DNA of 64,000 nucleotides, from positions 177,260,071-177,324,070 of the forward strand of contig OZ020611.1 of the NCBI GenBank assembly GCA_963971575.1, given 5' to 3'. The position numbers and the translations under genes are program-made. Position 1 is the stretch's first letter. Each line of letters starts with the position of its first letter. Source of the DNA: Liopterus haemorrhoidalis. Lineage: Eukaryota > Arthropoda > Insecta > Coleoptera > Dytiscidae. The notes under the pieces were generated by a model. The model saw only the letters and a program-made list of their open reading frames with translations. It made no database searches and was not told the DNA's origin. Shown piece by piece: positions 1 to 12,599 of the stretch.

Positions 1-1868
1 TAAAGCCGGACTAAATTTTCCGAGGTAGTTCGAAGCCTGGTGGTTTTCCTTTTTCCTTCTCGTACACGGTAAACTAAGAACACGAGCCGGTGTCTTTTCT
101 TCCCATTCTCTACTCCAAGATTCTGCAAGATTGAAACTGTTTTCCTATAGATTTTTGGCTTTTATAAATAGGGGACGTGTAGCCCGCAGTCTGATGGCAG
201 ATGGCACTGATCTCAATGCCATCTGTCAGTGAGTGAATTGAAAGTTGCAAATTATCTTGTACTGCTTGGTATATCCTGACAAGAGTATGTTCTCTGCGTA
301 AGTGTAGTGGTGAGATATAGCTCAATACAGGCAACCAGAATGTAGGAGTTGACTTGATCTTACCTAATATTATTCAGATTGTGCAATCTAGTTTCTACAT
401 CCACTTTGTGGGTGTAAGAGCTGTTAATTCAAACTGGGGAACAGAATTCAGCTACAGAGTACATTAATCCTAGAGCAGAAGTACGTACGCCTCTACCAAA
501 GTAGAGGCCATAAAGCTCCATGTTGTGTGAGCTATTTTACCATGTAGATGAACAATATTATTATCCTGCAGCTGCAGAATAATAATAATCCCCTCTTAAT
601 AGCTACAGGATAGGCTATAGCTAAAGCTACTGTACGTAGTGTTTGTGAATCAGTGCCGGCAATTATCTTATTATGTTGTTTCTTGTCTTTACTTTTTGGT
701 CCATACCTTGTAGATGCATTTTGTAGTTTAATGTCTATTGAGAGTCAATCTCAGATATGTAGGATGGAATGCACGAGATATGATCGCACAGTTAAATTCG
801 ACTTCCAAAGTGCGCCCAGCCTCCCTGTTATTTAGGTGGAGGGAAGTCTCTAGATCTTGAGTTAAGGTGTAGGCTGGTTTTAAAAGCTGTTATGTGGCTA
901 GAGCGAGATCGTTAGCGTATCCCAATTTTTTTGAGATAAACAGTGTGGGAACTAAAACGGACGCTTGTGGTAGACATTGTCAACTGACAGAACCGGGTCG
1001 TTTGGTATAATTCGGATGCCACTTATCACAGCTATTGTCAGATACTCAGCCATTCTAAAACAATTGATCTATTTCAGTCGTTTTAGGATTCCGTACGTAT
1101 GATTAAGAAAGTCTCTATCGTTACTCATGTGTACAGAAATAGCAGCCAAATTTTATCAAAAATTAATTACTTTCAAATAATTACTAATGTACTAATACTT
1201 TTATACTACACACATTCTATTGTTCAGATTATCCTGTATTCTATAAATATTTTTTCGTAAAACCCTAATCAGTCAGAAATTCTTTGGGAAAAGGAACATT
1301 TCTCACGGCATGTCATTTATTCATTAGTTGTTGGAGGTTGTGTGCTGTTTGTGAGGGCTGTGTTGCTCTGAAATAGTTATTCCGTGTTGTGGCCAGCGCA
1401 TTCCAGCACCGACATCACTCAGCATTGACAGCCCAGAACCGGAGACCACTTAATAACATCACCCTCAAGGTAATTAATGAATGGTAACTGCATTGATTTT
1501 TGTCAAGCTATCGTCGAGAAGATCATTTACTAGAATTAGGGTGTTTACAGTTTGCATGCAGACGTTTTTATCATAACACGTACAGTTTTCTGATTTACAT
1601 AACATCCTTGCTATTAAAAAGCACGCAAAACTGAATATCACGAATTGAAATCAAATAATAGGGATAAAATGTAAAATAAATAAAATTTTAAGTCATACAG
1701 GTATCGCGGTATCTACGTTCATGATTTTCAGAATATAGTATGAATTAGAAACTTTGGTATTTTATCTAAATACTTTATAAAATAAGAATTAACAATTTTA
1801 AAAGATAAAACAATTACTCGGTTTGTTTCACTTAGTGTCATTAGATTTCATTCAAACCGTAAAACGCG
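1..1868. other. No recognised gene
   Basis: AT-rich sequence with stop codons in all frames and no conserved motif that I recognise. The only short open frames (about 60-74 codons) show no family resemblance. A stretch around 1,320-1,475 is less AT-rich and ends in an AAG/GTAATT donor-like site, so a non-coding exon is conceivable, but nothing else supports one. Confidence 0.5.
556..587. repeat. Short palindrome centred on CTGCAGCTGCAG
   Basis: Perfect 12-nt palindrome CTGCAGCTGCAG (566-577), extended on both sides by ATTATTAT/AATAATAAT arms with a single mismatch. It could form a cruciform or hairpin. No associated gene or element boundary is visible. Confidence 0.6.
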
Positions 1869-2047
1869 GTGAACTTGACCAGTTTTTAGTTTTTTAAAAT
1901 TATCATATCTTTATGAATGTTAATAATTGTTTTATTTTTTCCATGCTAGAACATGGGTGCTGGGGGCCTTTATCAATAACTAAAACTTTTTTATTTTTTG
2001 GACGTTAGCAATATACTTTTTTTTTACTCTCGTCTGGTCAAGTTCAC
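1869..2047. repeat. 14-bp inverted repeat pair
   Basis: GTGAACTTGACCAG at 1869-1882 is repeated inverted as CTGGTCAAGTTCAC at 2034-2047, about 150 bp apart. It resembles the ends of a small inverted-repeat (MITE-like) element, but no clear target-site duplication is seen. Confidence 0.45.
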
Positions 2048-2100
2048 TTCGGCCGGGGGAAAATTTGACCGGGTATTCATTTTACTTGAATCCAGCCACT

Positions 2101-2815
2101 AGGGCAGCAAGCGAGCCCAACTTGGTGCCGATCCCAAGCCCGGGTAAATGGAGAGGGTTAGTGGCAGGAAGGGCCTCCGGCTGTAAATATTAACCCGATA
2201 AAACCAAATCATGGAAAGCAGAAGATTGAATATCGGTATAACGGCTAGGACGTTCCTTTATTGCAGAACAGAATATGCAAAGTAAGAGAGTTTAAATATC
2301 TTGGTTTCTACCTATAACTGATGTCTGGGAAAAGGGTGTCAAGGGTGTTGTGTGATCGGAGAATCGGAAGAGCTACCAAAGGCAAAGTATACAAAACTGT
2401 GGTGAGACCAGCTATGACCTGTGATTGCGAGACATGGCCAATAAATAAAGCCCAGGAAAAGAAGCTGGATGTAACGGAGATGAGAATGTTGAGGTGGATG
2501 ATGGGCAAGACAAGAAGAGATAGGATATGGAATGAAGTGATAAGAGAAATGGCTAAAGTAGTAGAGGTTTCAAAGAAGGTCCAAGAAAGAAGACTTCACT
2601 GGTATGGGCATATTATGAAGACAGATGAGGCTTAAGTAGGAAGGAGAATGAACAATTTACAGGTGGAAGGGAGAAGAGGTAGAGGAAACGTAAGAGAAGG
2701 TGGAAGGACTGTATCATACAGGACTTGAGGGAGAAGGGACTGAACGGGGGAGATACACAGAAAAGGACAGAATAAAATAGAAGAATCAAGAACAGCGACC
2801 CCTAAATACTAAAGG
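2101..2815 (+). mobile_element. RTE-type non-LTR retrotransposon, 3' fragment
   Basis: The first part (about 2,100-2,215) matches a conserved region of insect endonuclease/reverse-transcriptase LINEs (GATCCCAAGCCCGGGTAAAT and downstream). From 2,318 an open frame of about 104 codons gives the post-RT C-terminal domain: KVYKTVVRPAMTCDCETWPI, then KKLDVTEMRMLRWM, TRRDRIWNE and RRLHWYGHIM. These are the standard motifs of this protein's end. The stop after TDEA comes early; related residues continue in other frames to about 2,815, followed by a GAA tail. A stop and small shifts upstream (about 2,310) show it is dead. Catalytic RT and endonuclease domains are absent (5' truncated). Confidence 0.8.
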
Positions 2816-2820
2816 TAAAA

Positions 2821-2868
2821 GCTGAAGAAGAAGCAGAAGAAAAAGAAGAAGAAGAAGAAGAAGAAGAT
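2821..2868. repeat. (GAA)n microsatellite, LINE tail
   Basis: About 48 bp of GAA/GCA-type triplets directly following the LINE fragment. Its position suggests it began as the 3' tail of that retrotransposon. Confidence 0.85.
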
Positions 2869-2872
2869 TATA

Positions 2873-4493
2873 TTTTGCTTGAGATACAACTCTTACGCAT
2901 AAAGAGAAGAACTTTGAACCACAGAAACACATTTTAATAACATTTACAGGTTTAGAAAAAAATTTAAAATTATTCATACTGTCATGGGGTGAATTGAAGA
3001 ACGGAATCTTTTGTACAAAATTTATTATATAATATTAATTTACATCAGAATATAATTGTTGGTCAAAATGGCTACTAGTGTTGTCCGTTAGAAGCTGATG
3101 TAAGTCTCGTTCTTGCCCCGGCTTCTCCAGGATCGGTCGAACCACCCTAGGTATCCGCACGAGACGAACATGTGGAGAAGCCCTGTAGAAAACACTCACA
3201 TCTCGTGTTGGCGACTTCAACAGCTGGGTTGGTCCTTGGGCAGCGTGCTCACAAAAATGACTAACCAGGACTCTATTCCCTGAGACCATTTTATAACTGT
3301 TAACCAGGACACTATGACGTCAGGTCCTACCTCAATTGTTTTGGAAACATTATTCATTCGTGTAATTGTTGGCAGCAATTAAAGACCATAGTCATCACAA
3401 TTGAATAATGTTTATCAACACATTAAAATGTAGTTCAAAACTTATGTTGACAAACACGCAACACTCTGCACATTCTTTAATCCCCAAAACCGTATGTCAG
3501 CAACCATGACCTACACAGCCTAAAGGCTGGGACTCAAGGAATTGGGACATTAGAACACAATTATACCATAATTGTGACAATACTAATAAAATTGGTCTAA
3601 ATATGCAAGAAATAATATTTATTTCGAACTTTACATCATGCAACATACAATACTAACTGCAAAACCTATGATTTTATACACTATTAAACAAAATTAAATA
3701 ACTCATATTGTAATTTAAAATTAATGATCCCGAGGCGGCCAATATCTGGTGCTACATGCATCTTGGCAATATCTTCCCGCTTAATAACATCTTGCTTCTT
3801 CTTTTTCAGGCTAGGTAAATTTATTTGTTTCTCATCTTTTCATATATTTTATTGCTATATTTATCTTCGTCTAAAACACTTGATATTTGACCAAAGAAAA
3901 TGTCATCTTTTTTGTTGTTACTCTTGGTATTCAAATCTTCGTCTGCGCTGGAGTGGGAACTAGGAACTACAATTTCTGATATATATGTTTACATGACGTG
4001 CTCATTTTCCACGAGAAAGCTACCGATAGAAACGCCACAAAGGGGCCCAAATTCAAATAACTGATGACAGCTAACTACATAAACAAAGTTTGCAGGCAAA
4101 GCGGATCTGGACCAGACCTATAAACACTATAATTTCAATTATTATTACTTTGACTATGAGGTGATGAAAACATGACGGATGATCGTTTATCCGGTTTGAG
4201 TAAGTTAAGTGTGCGCAGGGAAAAAATACTAAACAAATACTATAAAATATACTAATAGAGAATATTTTATATAAATTCATTAATGCTTATTTGTCAATGT
4301 TCGCAGACGCCTTAAATTTAAATTTAAATAGTGTACTATATTTTAAAGTTTATTTAATAAATTACTAAATATATTCAATAATATGCCTTCAAATTTTACC
4401 CCCACCCCCATTAAAAAAATCTACTGACGCCCATGATATTGTACAATGGTTGTTATATAATGGCACTTTTATGTTACTTAATTCTGCGGATTA
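2873..4493. other. No recognised gene
   Basis: No open frame here has a recognisable family motif. The part from 3,012 to 3,579 is less AT-rich, begins TGT and ends GTGACA, and includes an ACAAAATTTATTA segment reminiscent of the solo LTR at 39,461-40,008. It may be a decayed LTR, but the resemblance is weak and no target duplication was found. Confidence 0.4.
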
Positions 4494-4739
4494 GCCAACG
4501 GAGTGGACGAGCGCATTGAGTCGTGTGGTTTAGACTTGTGAAAATGGTCTGGGCTGTGTGGTCGGTGGTTCGAGCCTCCTTCGTTGGTGATATTATTCGG
4601 GCGAGAATAATATGTTTACATTACTCTCATTTTCACAATCATTCACCCCTCATCCAGCTATAGGAGCTCGCCCCCTGGCATCGGCGATTAGCCTCGTTGC
4701 AGAAATAGGCCGATGTAAAATAAATAAAAAAAAAAAAAA
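4494..4739 (+). mobile_element. tRNA-derived SINE, copy 1
   Basis: The head (4,494-4,588) is tRNA-like: a leucine/serine-type A-box region (GGACGAGCG), a B box GGTTCGAGCC (4,567-4,576) and complementary ends, GCCAACG against CGTTGGT. A family-specific body follows (ATTCACCCCTCATCCAG, GCATCGGCGATTAGCCTCG, CGATGTAAAATAAATAAA), then an A-rich tail. The same body is found at 13,124-13,374, which confirms a dispersed family. SINEs are non-coding and rely on a LINE reverse transcriptase; the internal pol III promoter boxes are visible here. Confidence 0.85.
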
Positions 4740-5984
4740 TTCTGCGGATTCAAGAGGTTTGCAAATTTTTCGATCTTCCTTGGCTACGCCACTGGTAAAG
4801 CCTCTTTTCAATTTTCGTCATTCCGAAATTTTCTCCGTCATCCCGACTTCCTGAATAATGGAATATAATGGGATATCATGCTAAAATAGATATAATATTA
4901 GACATTTTCAGTCTATGTTTATAAACTGTTTATTTTCTTGTATTTATTTTAAAATCAGTGCATTTAAATGTTCGGTTTACGTGTTCATCATTCAAAATTG
5001 ACATGCAGACAGACATGCAACTTAGTTAATAACAGATCACCCCAGTAGATTATTAACGATTTTCCGGCTCCGTTTCTTACAACATTTATCAGATATTTCT
5101 GTCCCCCTTATTCGTCTTCTTCAATAGATAAACAATCAGACGATAACACTATTGATTGAGACACGCAAAAAATATACAAAGAACCAAAACCAAGAATTTT
5201 ATATTTTTACTTTCACATATAAACTATATGGAAATTTTATCACCGTAAAATTTTCAATAAAATTTCTCTCAGATGTTCAAGAATTTCACAATTTTAAGTT
5301 TATTTAAAATAAGGTTTTTTGCGTGTCACAGTATAAACTTGTATTTATTATAAATATCAAAGTAGTGTGTATGTGTAGATTGTAATAATTATAAGATTTA
5401 GTTACAATACATACTAATGCGATAAGAATGAACAATTTATTGCCACGCGAGCAACTTGATATTTTGGATAGAATAGAAAACCCTTTACCGGGGCCAGATC
5501 TAAGGAAGTGCAAGCAGGTCAACTGCCCAGAGCGGAAAATTTGGTGGGTGGCAGAGTATGTAGAAAAAGAAAATTAAAATCAATAATAACCAATAAAAAA
5601 GTAAAACTTTTAGAAAAACTGGTAAAAATTAGGTAATTTCGCGAAGTAATAATAAGGAGCATTAAAAAAAGCAAAAAAGTAACAAACAAATTATTCTATA
5701 TGACATTCCATCTTTCAAAGATGGAAGCGGACCAAAGAGCCACTCGCGACCATCTTTCATTTTTATATTTTGAAATTTTAGAATAAAAAAATATATATAT
5801 TTTATATTCTGAGCTCCTAAATATGTGCTCTTAAATGGGTGGCAAAAATCAATTTTGTCCTGCCCTTTACCTTAGAAATTTTTAAGATGGACCTGATCGA
5901 AGAGTAGCATGTATTATTATTATGATTATTGTTTATGTGTGAAATTGTATTTCAACCTTAGGAAGATAGCGACAGAAACACTTG
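4740..5984. other. No recognised gene
   Basis: No gene seen. A short perfect hairpin, CCATCTTT-C-AAAGATGG, lies near 5,708. GGGTGGCA-type motifs near 5,545 and 5,837, and CCAGATC/GATC-type sequence at either side, hint at a worn inverted-repeat element between about 5,480 and 5,900, but its ends cannot be fixed. Confidence 0.4.
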
Positions 5985-6325
5985 ATCTTTTGCAGCGAAC
6001 TGCTTTTGGAGCGATCTATGTGTATTAAGTGGTTGGAACATTTTAAAGGTAGTAAAAATTCAATTAAAGATGATGAGAGATCAGCTATTTCTTCAATTTT
6101 TAAAACCGGATAATTTTTACCACTGACTGTTAGAAACGTTGCAAAAGTAGTAAAAATATCATACAGGTCTAGTTAAGACATTTAGACCAGTGACGACAAT
6201 CACGAAAATGCACCAGCCCACACTTTCCTTTGTTACTTAGTTTTTGGGTAAAAACGAAGTAACTGTCGTTTCCTCTCTACCATACTCAACTGACTTGGCC
6301 CTGTGTAACTTTTGACGTGAATACG
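5985..6325 (+). pseudogene. mariner transposase relic, internally deleted
   Basis: Pieces in shifting frames match a mariner-family transposase: an N-terminal helix-turn-helix segment (about 6,018-6,095: WLEHF..., then SIKDDERSA), and much later the second catalytic region (ENAPAHTF, about 6,199-6,222) and the third (LPYSTDLALCNF, about 6,275-6,310). The expected roughly 100 codons between them are missing, and frameshifts and stops are present. The second catalytic block reads E-N-A-P where D-N-A-P is usual. No terminal repeats were found. The neighbouring TTAA element starts 90 bp downstream. Confidence 0.6.
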
Positions 6326-6411
6326 TCTTTGAAAGTAAGCGGTAAGAATTGGCGCGCTCAGTCAACCTCGGAGGTCAAAAGCTTGCGAACTCGTGCGTCG
6401 ATTTTCGTTAA

Positions 6412-7157
6412 GGCGGCGCACAACCCTATCGTCCTCAATAGTTTCTTATACAAAACTAATAATCGGAAATAAAATTAATAAAATTTGCAGCGAATTTTTA
6501 TCTATCTAATAGGATATTTTTAATTGTAGAAAAAACTGTTAGTTAGTTGTAAATAAGCAAATTGCATTATAGACGCCATCTTGTAAACAAATAGATGCAT
6601 ATTTTCGTACGATGCGGAAAATTGTACCTAAAGCTTCATTCTACAAATATGATTGTAGCTATTTTGTTGTATTGTGAAAATTACTTATAGTTATTGTACT
6701 TGGTAATCTATTTTTGCCGCTCTCTTGAATCTGCCGCGGTTTTCAAAATTGGTGTTACGGGTAAAAATGATTTATTTTTCGTGAAGAATACGTGTACCAA
6801 GTGGCATTCTATTATCTTTAAGTATAATATTTTTCGACGAAGGCTCTAAACTATAAGTTATCAAGTCGAAAAAAAAAATGACGTATTATTTGAACATTTC
6901 TACACAAAACTATATAAAAATAAAAGTTATTCGAAACCCACAAATAAATTTAAAAAATTACAGAACAATATCGCTGATGTCTATTTTTATGTTATTGAGC
7001 GATAATGTTTTTACAATAAATGTTTCTACAATTAAAACTATCCTATTAGATAGATACAAATTCGGTGCAAAATTTGATGTATAGGTTGATACTAATTTTA
7101 TTTCAGATTGTTAGTTTTGTATAAGAAACTAGTAACCTCCGGGGGTTATACGCCGCC
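6412..7157 (+). mobile_element. TTAA-flanked inverted-repeat element, copy A
   Basis: 746 bp bounded by TTAA on both sides (6408-6411; 7158-7161). It has long imperfect terminal inverted repeats starting GGCGGCG and extending about 75 bp (shared block TAGTTTCTTATACAAAACTA). A second copy lies inverted at 57,072-57,818. A TTAA target fits piggyBac-type elements, but the tips do not show the usual CCY start, so the superfamily is open. It holds a 68-codon open frame (6,878-7,084) also present in copy B. The 275 bp from 7,162 to the next element shows no recognisable content. Confidence 0.8.
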
Positions 7158-7436
7158 TTAAATTAACTTTAAATTGTTTATTTTGTAAAGAACAATTTAA
7201 GAATATAATTTCAGTCCAATTGGGCCAGAATTGTGAGAGTTAGGACTGCATTTGGGCGAAAACTTGTGCTTCAAAATGAAAATATCGCGAAATATGCGTC
7301 ACAAGTACAAGAATACATTGATCCAACGATCAAAATCGAATAGAGCGGATCCTGAAGAATCAAAAAATGTGGTATACACCAATGCGGAAAGATATGGGGC
7401 TCGTAGAAAGTGCATGAGACCTAACACCACAAAGTT

Positions 7437-8456
<1,020 letters not shown>

Positions 8457-8466
8457 TGGAGCGCAG

Positions 8467-8540
8467 TACTCGTGCAGTACGGAAGCCTCCTTCCGTACTG
8501 CACGAGTATACGTCAGCGTGGTCCTCACCACGCTGACGTA
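8467..8540. repeat. Two adjacent perfect hairpins with identical CCTC loops
   Basis: Hairpin 1: 19-bp perfect stem (8467-8485/8490-8508, begins TACTCGTGCAGTACGGAAG), loop CCTC. Hairpin 2 starts at the very next base: 14-bp perfect stem (8509-8522/8527-8540, TACGTCAGCGTGGT), loop CCTC. The pair starts 10 bp beyond the end of Helentron-like copy 1. The stems are more GC-rich than the surroundings. The function is unknown. Confidence 0.9.
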
Positions 8541-8863
8541 TTCACGTAAACCCCAATGGTTGTGTCCCCGAACAAAACATACTTGTTTCTTAACCGATTA
8601 ACCGATTTTGTTTCTCTTTCTGTTCTTTCTGTTATCCAAACTAAAGAGTTTGTTATAAGAAAACAGTTTTCAAACGATTAAAGAGATAAAAGAAAAATAT
8701 CAAAATATCCGAATATAAAGTTAATGTTACACTGATTTATTATTACATTTTAAGTTGGTTAATAATTAATAATTGATGTTTAGACGAGACAAGAAACATA
8801 TAAAATTTACCTAAAGTAAATTATAAAATTAAGTAAAAAGTTAAATGATGAAGCTCCGGGAAT
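8541..8863. other. No recognised gene
   Basis: AT-rich DNA between two members of the Helentron-like family. No motif or repeat of note was seen. Confidence 0.5.
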
Positions 8864-9545
8864 TTTCAGGGTTTGTAGGTATATGAGCAGAAACCCTTAT
8901 AACGACTCTCTGTCTGGCTGTTTATCTGTACGGCAAAAATTGTGGCGAAACTGCTAGACCTAGAGAGTTGAAATTTGGCATGCATATACAGTGCTTATTC
9001 AGATCCGCATATAGCAAAAGTACTGAGACTTAAAAAAACACATCGCCTGAAAAATATAAAAAAATAAATATTTTTTTGAAAAATTTGAGTAGGGTATCAA
9101 ACAAAATGAAACCTCTTGTTGCGTAGGTAAGATATTTTTACACCATTTTCACCAAAAATATCATAAAACTTTTGTCCATACTCCAATTGCCATAGCGTTT
9201 AATCTAAAAATCTGAAAAAAATCTCAACAATTTACATTGATAGGAACCGGAATAGTTTAACAGAAATTTTTCAACAGTAATTAGTTGGAATTTTATGGTC
9301 ATTGAAAAACTAATGATTTAAAAAAATATATTGTGTGACATCAAAAGAAAACACTTAAGACGTATAAGAGTTTAGTCAAAAATGTGCTAAAAAATCTCTT
9401 GTCCCACACCCTATAACCCAAGAAGGTTTATCTAAAAATCTGAAAAAACTCTTAATAATACGCATTGGTGTGAACCAGAATAGTTTTAAATTTTTTAATG
9501 TGATAATTATTTTGGAAATTATCGAATTTTTTGCAACACCTGAGC
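8864..9545 (+). mobile_element. Divergent Helentron/HINE-like relic
   Basis: Opens CAGGGTTTGTAGGTATATG with the matching AAACCCTTATA about 20 nt on, then a decayed CTGTCTGGCTG stretch in place of the (GTCT)n array. The family-typical block GAGAGTTGAAATTTGGCATG follows. Later parts align loosely to the other copies (TGAGTAGGGTATCAAA; TTGTCCCACACCCT; ATTGGTGTGAACC). The 3' hairpin is not present, so the copy is older and 3' truncated, or belongs to a sister family. Confidence 0.65.
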
Positions 9546-9609
9546 TACACCCTTTATCTGAGCTACTGATGAACTGGATAGCTGGGTCTTAATGCGTTCC
9601 TATCTCACA

Positions 9610-10285
9610 CATTGGCGGCTCGTGACATTATTTTCAGGTGGGGCAAAAAGTTGTTTGAGGGCGAAAGCTTATCAAAAAGGTTTTTGATAAAATTTACTTG
9701 AAATAACTTTTCTTTTTTTTTAATTTTCTTAGGAACTCGTTAATTATAATTCCGGTCTTGGTGGTCCTAAAGATTTAAGTCTAAATTTTATATCATAGGT
9801 TAAATTATTTTGGGAAACCAGGTCTAAAATTGGATTCACGCTATTTTCATTCTCATTCATTTTTTAAATTTGTGTTTTTTTAATTTATTTATTTATTTAT
9901 AATTATTATTTTTTTTCCAAAATTCGTCACATACATAATATAACACAATCACATACACTTAAAGTACAATCACAAACACTATTTTAATAATTTAATTGCT
10001 CGTCCTGTACCCCCGCTTGTACCCCGCACCCACACTTGTACAAAGAAATTAGACATTTGCTCATTTGCCCTGCCTGGCGTATTTCTATTCTAAAAATATT
10101 TGTTTTAGGAAGCGAAACGCGGCGCGATGCGTTTTATAAACATTTCAATATAACTAAATATTAATTTAAAATGGGTAAAATGAAAATAATACATGTTACT
10201 ATTATTATTTTTTATTAAAGATTTTCTTCTTTAAAATAATTGGGAGGGCATTGCCCCGTTGCCCTCCCTGCACCAGCCGCCACTG
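9610..10285. mobile_element. Non-autonomous hAT-like element
   Basis: 676 bp whose ends are inverted: CATTGGCGGCTCGTG on the left, CAGTGGCGGCTGGTG (reverse complement) on the right. It is flanked by an 8-bp near-duplication, ATCTCACA (9602-9609) against ATCTTACA (10286-10293), seven of eight identical. An 8-bp target duplication with CAGTGGCGG-type tips fits the hAT superfamily. The interior is AT-rich and non-coding. Confidence 0.75.
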
Positions 10286-11344
10286 ATCTTACATACGCTT
10301 GTAAAACTCAAAAAGAAAGCACGTGGATTATTATTTGAAAAGTTATCAACATTTATAATTTATATTTATTATGTACCCACATTATGTTATCTCTTACGAA
10401 ATCTTTTTTATCAAACCTCACATTTTCATTTTCTTAACATTTATTTTTTTATACTCTTCATCTAAACAAAATTTCATCAAGTTTTATTTGCACCCAATAA
10501 ACTTTAAAAATAGTGTAGTAAAAATATCTAGAAGGAAGTATATCAACTCTGGAGTAAAGTAGGTAAATTTAAAAATGTTGCATCTTAAAAAACCTTCTTA
10601 AAGTAAACATAAACAATTAGCCGGACATAAATTGCATTTCTAAATATAAACTTACGTAACTGGGGCATGGTTAATTGATCTAGAGTTGCAGCAGCTCGCT
10701 GCACTTCCGTGTTACTTGCTAACGCCGCCTGTATTTTGATATATGAATTTGTAAGTGAAGTGACTGTCATCAATCTTTGTTTGTGTGTCTCGTGTGAGAT
10801 AATTCCGCTGGAATGGAGAGCAATACTGAATTTCTAATGTTTTGGGATTTCATTGCTCGGCTATATGTCCTGTTAATTTATTAAATAGGATATTTTTAGT
10901 GTATATTCTAATGGAAATTTTATGGAGAATTTATTACTTGTGTTAAAACTTAGGCTATAAGTTTTAAATCAGTTTTATGATTGGGTCTTTATTCAGCTTT
11001 TAATGAACCATCTGGTTGATATTGTGATGGAATTACATATCCTCCAACGTATAATATTCTTGCGTTCTCCTCTTCATCATTTCTGTAGGCCTGTGCTACG
11101 ACTTGTCAGTAGCCTTAGAAGACGGATTTTGTTCCTGAGAAAATTAAACTTGTTCTTTCATATTTGTATTAACTTGTTCATATTATATCTTTTTTTTTTA
11201 TTGTTTATTGCCGGTTAAACAAATTACATTTGTTATTCACAGCTGTGATCTACTTACAAAAAAAAAAAAGCTACTATTTACTGGTTAACATAACTACCCT
11301 AGATTAACATAATTGTCTATTTATATATACATATATTTTTAATT
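10286..11344. other. No recognised gene; carries one dispersed repeat
   Basis: No coding motif. The part at about 10,630-10,755 (AATTGCATTTCTAAATATAAAC, then a GTTAAT-GATCTA-TTGCA pattern) resembles 15,355-15,450, so it belongs to an uncharacterised dispersed repeat. Confidence 0.4.
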
Positions 11345-12060
11345 TTTGCTTACACTAACCATTCTAATCACTATTTTCATCCGATACGTGAATGTCTTGG
11401 GGTAATCGTCTTTTGAGTCTGTTATGGATGCCTTTTTTCCTATGTTGTAAATATCTGCACTTTCACAATTGTTTATGTTTCTTATGAATTTTTGGGTAAC
11501 CCTTTCAATAAAATTGTTTATGTTCGGCATTAATAGTTCGCTGTGTATCTGTTCGTTTCGAATGAACCAGGACGCGTTGATGGCAATTCTAAGAACTTTA
11601 TTTTGGAAAGTTTGGATTTGTTTTTAGGTTGGTTGGCGACGTGTTTCCCCACACTTCACATGCGTACATCAGAAGAGGTCTACATAAGTAGGGATTTATA
11701 AAGGAATGTGGCGCATTTAACTTTGAATTTTGATTTTTTGTTGATTAAGGGGAATAATTGCTGTAACCTCGCGTAAGCTAATTGCAGTTTTTATTTATGT
11801 GTTGGCTCCAGGGTAGACGAGTATCGAGGTAGATTCCTAAATATTTAACCGTTTAATTTTTTGGATTCCATTCAAGTTGTTGGTTATAAGTTATTATATT
11901 CTGCGGATTTCTCACTCTTCTGAGGCTAAATATCTTTGTTTCACATTTTCCAGTATTTAACAGAATGTTCCACGTGTTGAGCTATTTAGATACTGTGTCT
12001 GTAGCTATCTGAAGATCTTCTATAGCTATTTCTAGTTCAGAATGCTGTGTTAATAGGGGA
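11345..12060 (-). pseudogene. Jockey/R1-type reverse transcriptase, C-terminal relic
   Basis: Minus-strand reading across several frames gives the end of a non-LTR RT: a KYLGIYLDTRLPWSQHIN-like block (about 11,850-11,800), then SLLRPLLMYACEVWGN-type residues (about 11,690-11,640), and a tail beginning MPNINNFIERVTQKF (11,530 downward). These are the YLGI..D..L.W..HI and Y.C..WG motifs of the RT thumb. Stops and frameshifts are frequent. The catalytic YADD region is not recognisable. Same general lineage as the relic at 32,923-33,690. Confidence 0.65.
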
Positions 12061-12345
12061 TATTATATCTGTGATACTAGATGGTAGCGAAACTTCTTTT
12101 TTACAAGAAAATGGTAAAAACGTTGGTGAAATTCTACTAAAAAACCGTGTTGAAGTCGATAGTTAAAAAATTGAACAACGCCTTCTTCGCTGGTCACCAC
12201 TCCAGCAAAGCTGTGCAGCAGTGGCTTGAAATTAATGTACCGGAATTTATTTATCCTGTTGATTGTGCGCCAGCAGCTCTGATCTCAACCACCTGGACTA
12301 CAAATTGTAATCCGTGCTTTAGTACAGAGATTTCATGAACAAACA
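12061..12345 (+). pseudogene. mariner-like transposase fragment
   Basis: The frame from 12,147 gives LKSIVKKLNNAFFAG and then SSKAVQQWLEINVPEFIYPV. This is the stretch that in maT/mariner-like transposases precedes the third catalytic aspartate. A frameshift follows, after which SSDLNHLDYKL is read in another frame. The usual Q-D-SAPAH block before SSKAVQQW is deleted. No termini were seen. Confidence 0.6.
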
Positions 12346-12599
12346 CCCTAAATGATAGTCAGAAGAACTCCTTGATGAAGACAGCGGAGGGTTTTTCTGT
12401 ATAAATACTTTGAAATTCTAATGACCTGTAACCGCAGACACTTAAGTGCTGTGTAACGGCCAAAAGTAGTCATTTTAAAAACTGATTGGTGTTTCTTATT
12501 TAAGATACATCTACGTAATGTACTAAACGAAAAAATTTCAGGAGTTTCATTTTCATTACTTATTCACTTGTATTTGATATCTGACCGAAGTCGAATTCT

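Noticed and set aside
1320..1475. Possible non-coding exon of a host gene with a donor site
   Set aside because: Only a base-composition change and one GT donor-like site; no acceptor, start codon or partner exon.
3012..3579. Possible third solo LTR
   Set aside because: Begins TGT and ends ACA with some similarity to the 39,461 LTR, but no target duplication and the similarity is short.
6878..7084. 68-codon frame conserved in both TTAA elements
   Set aside because: Comparing the two copies by eye I count eight base differences in the frame, six of which change the amino acid; this gives no sign of selection for protein, so it is likely open by chance and youth.
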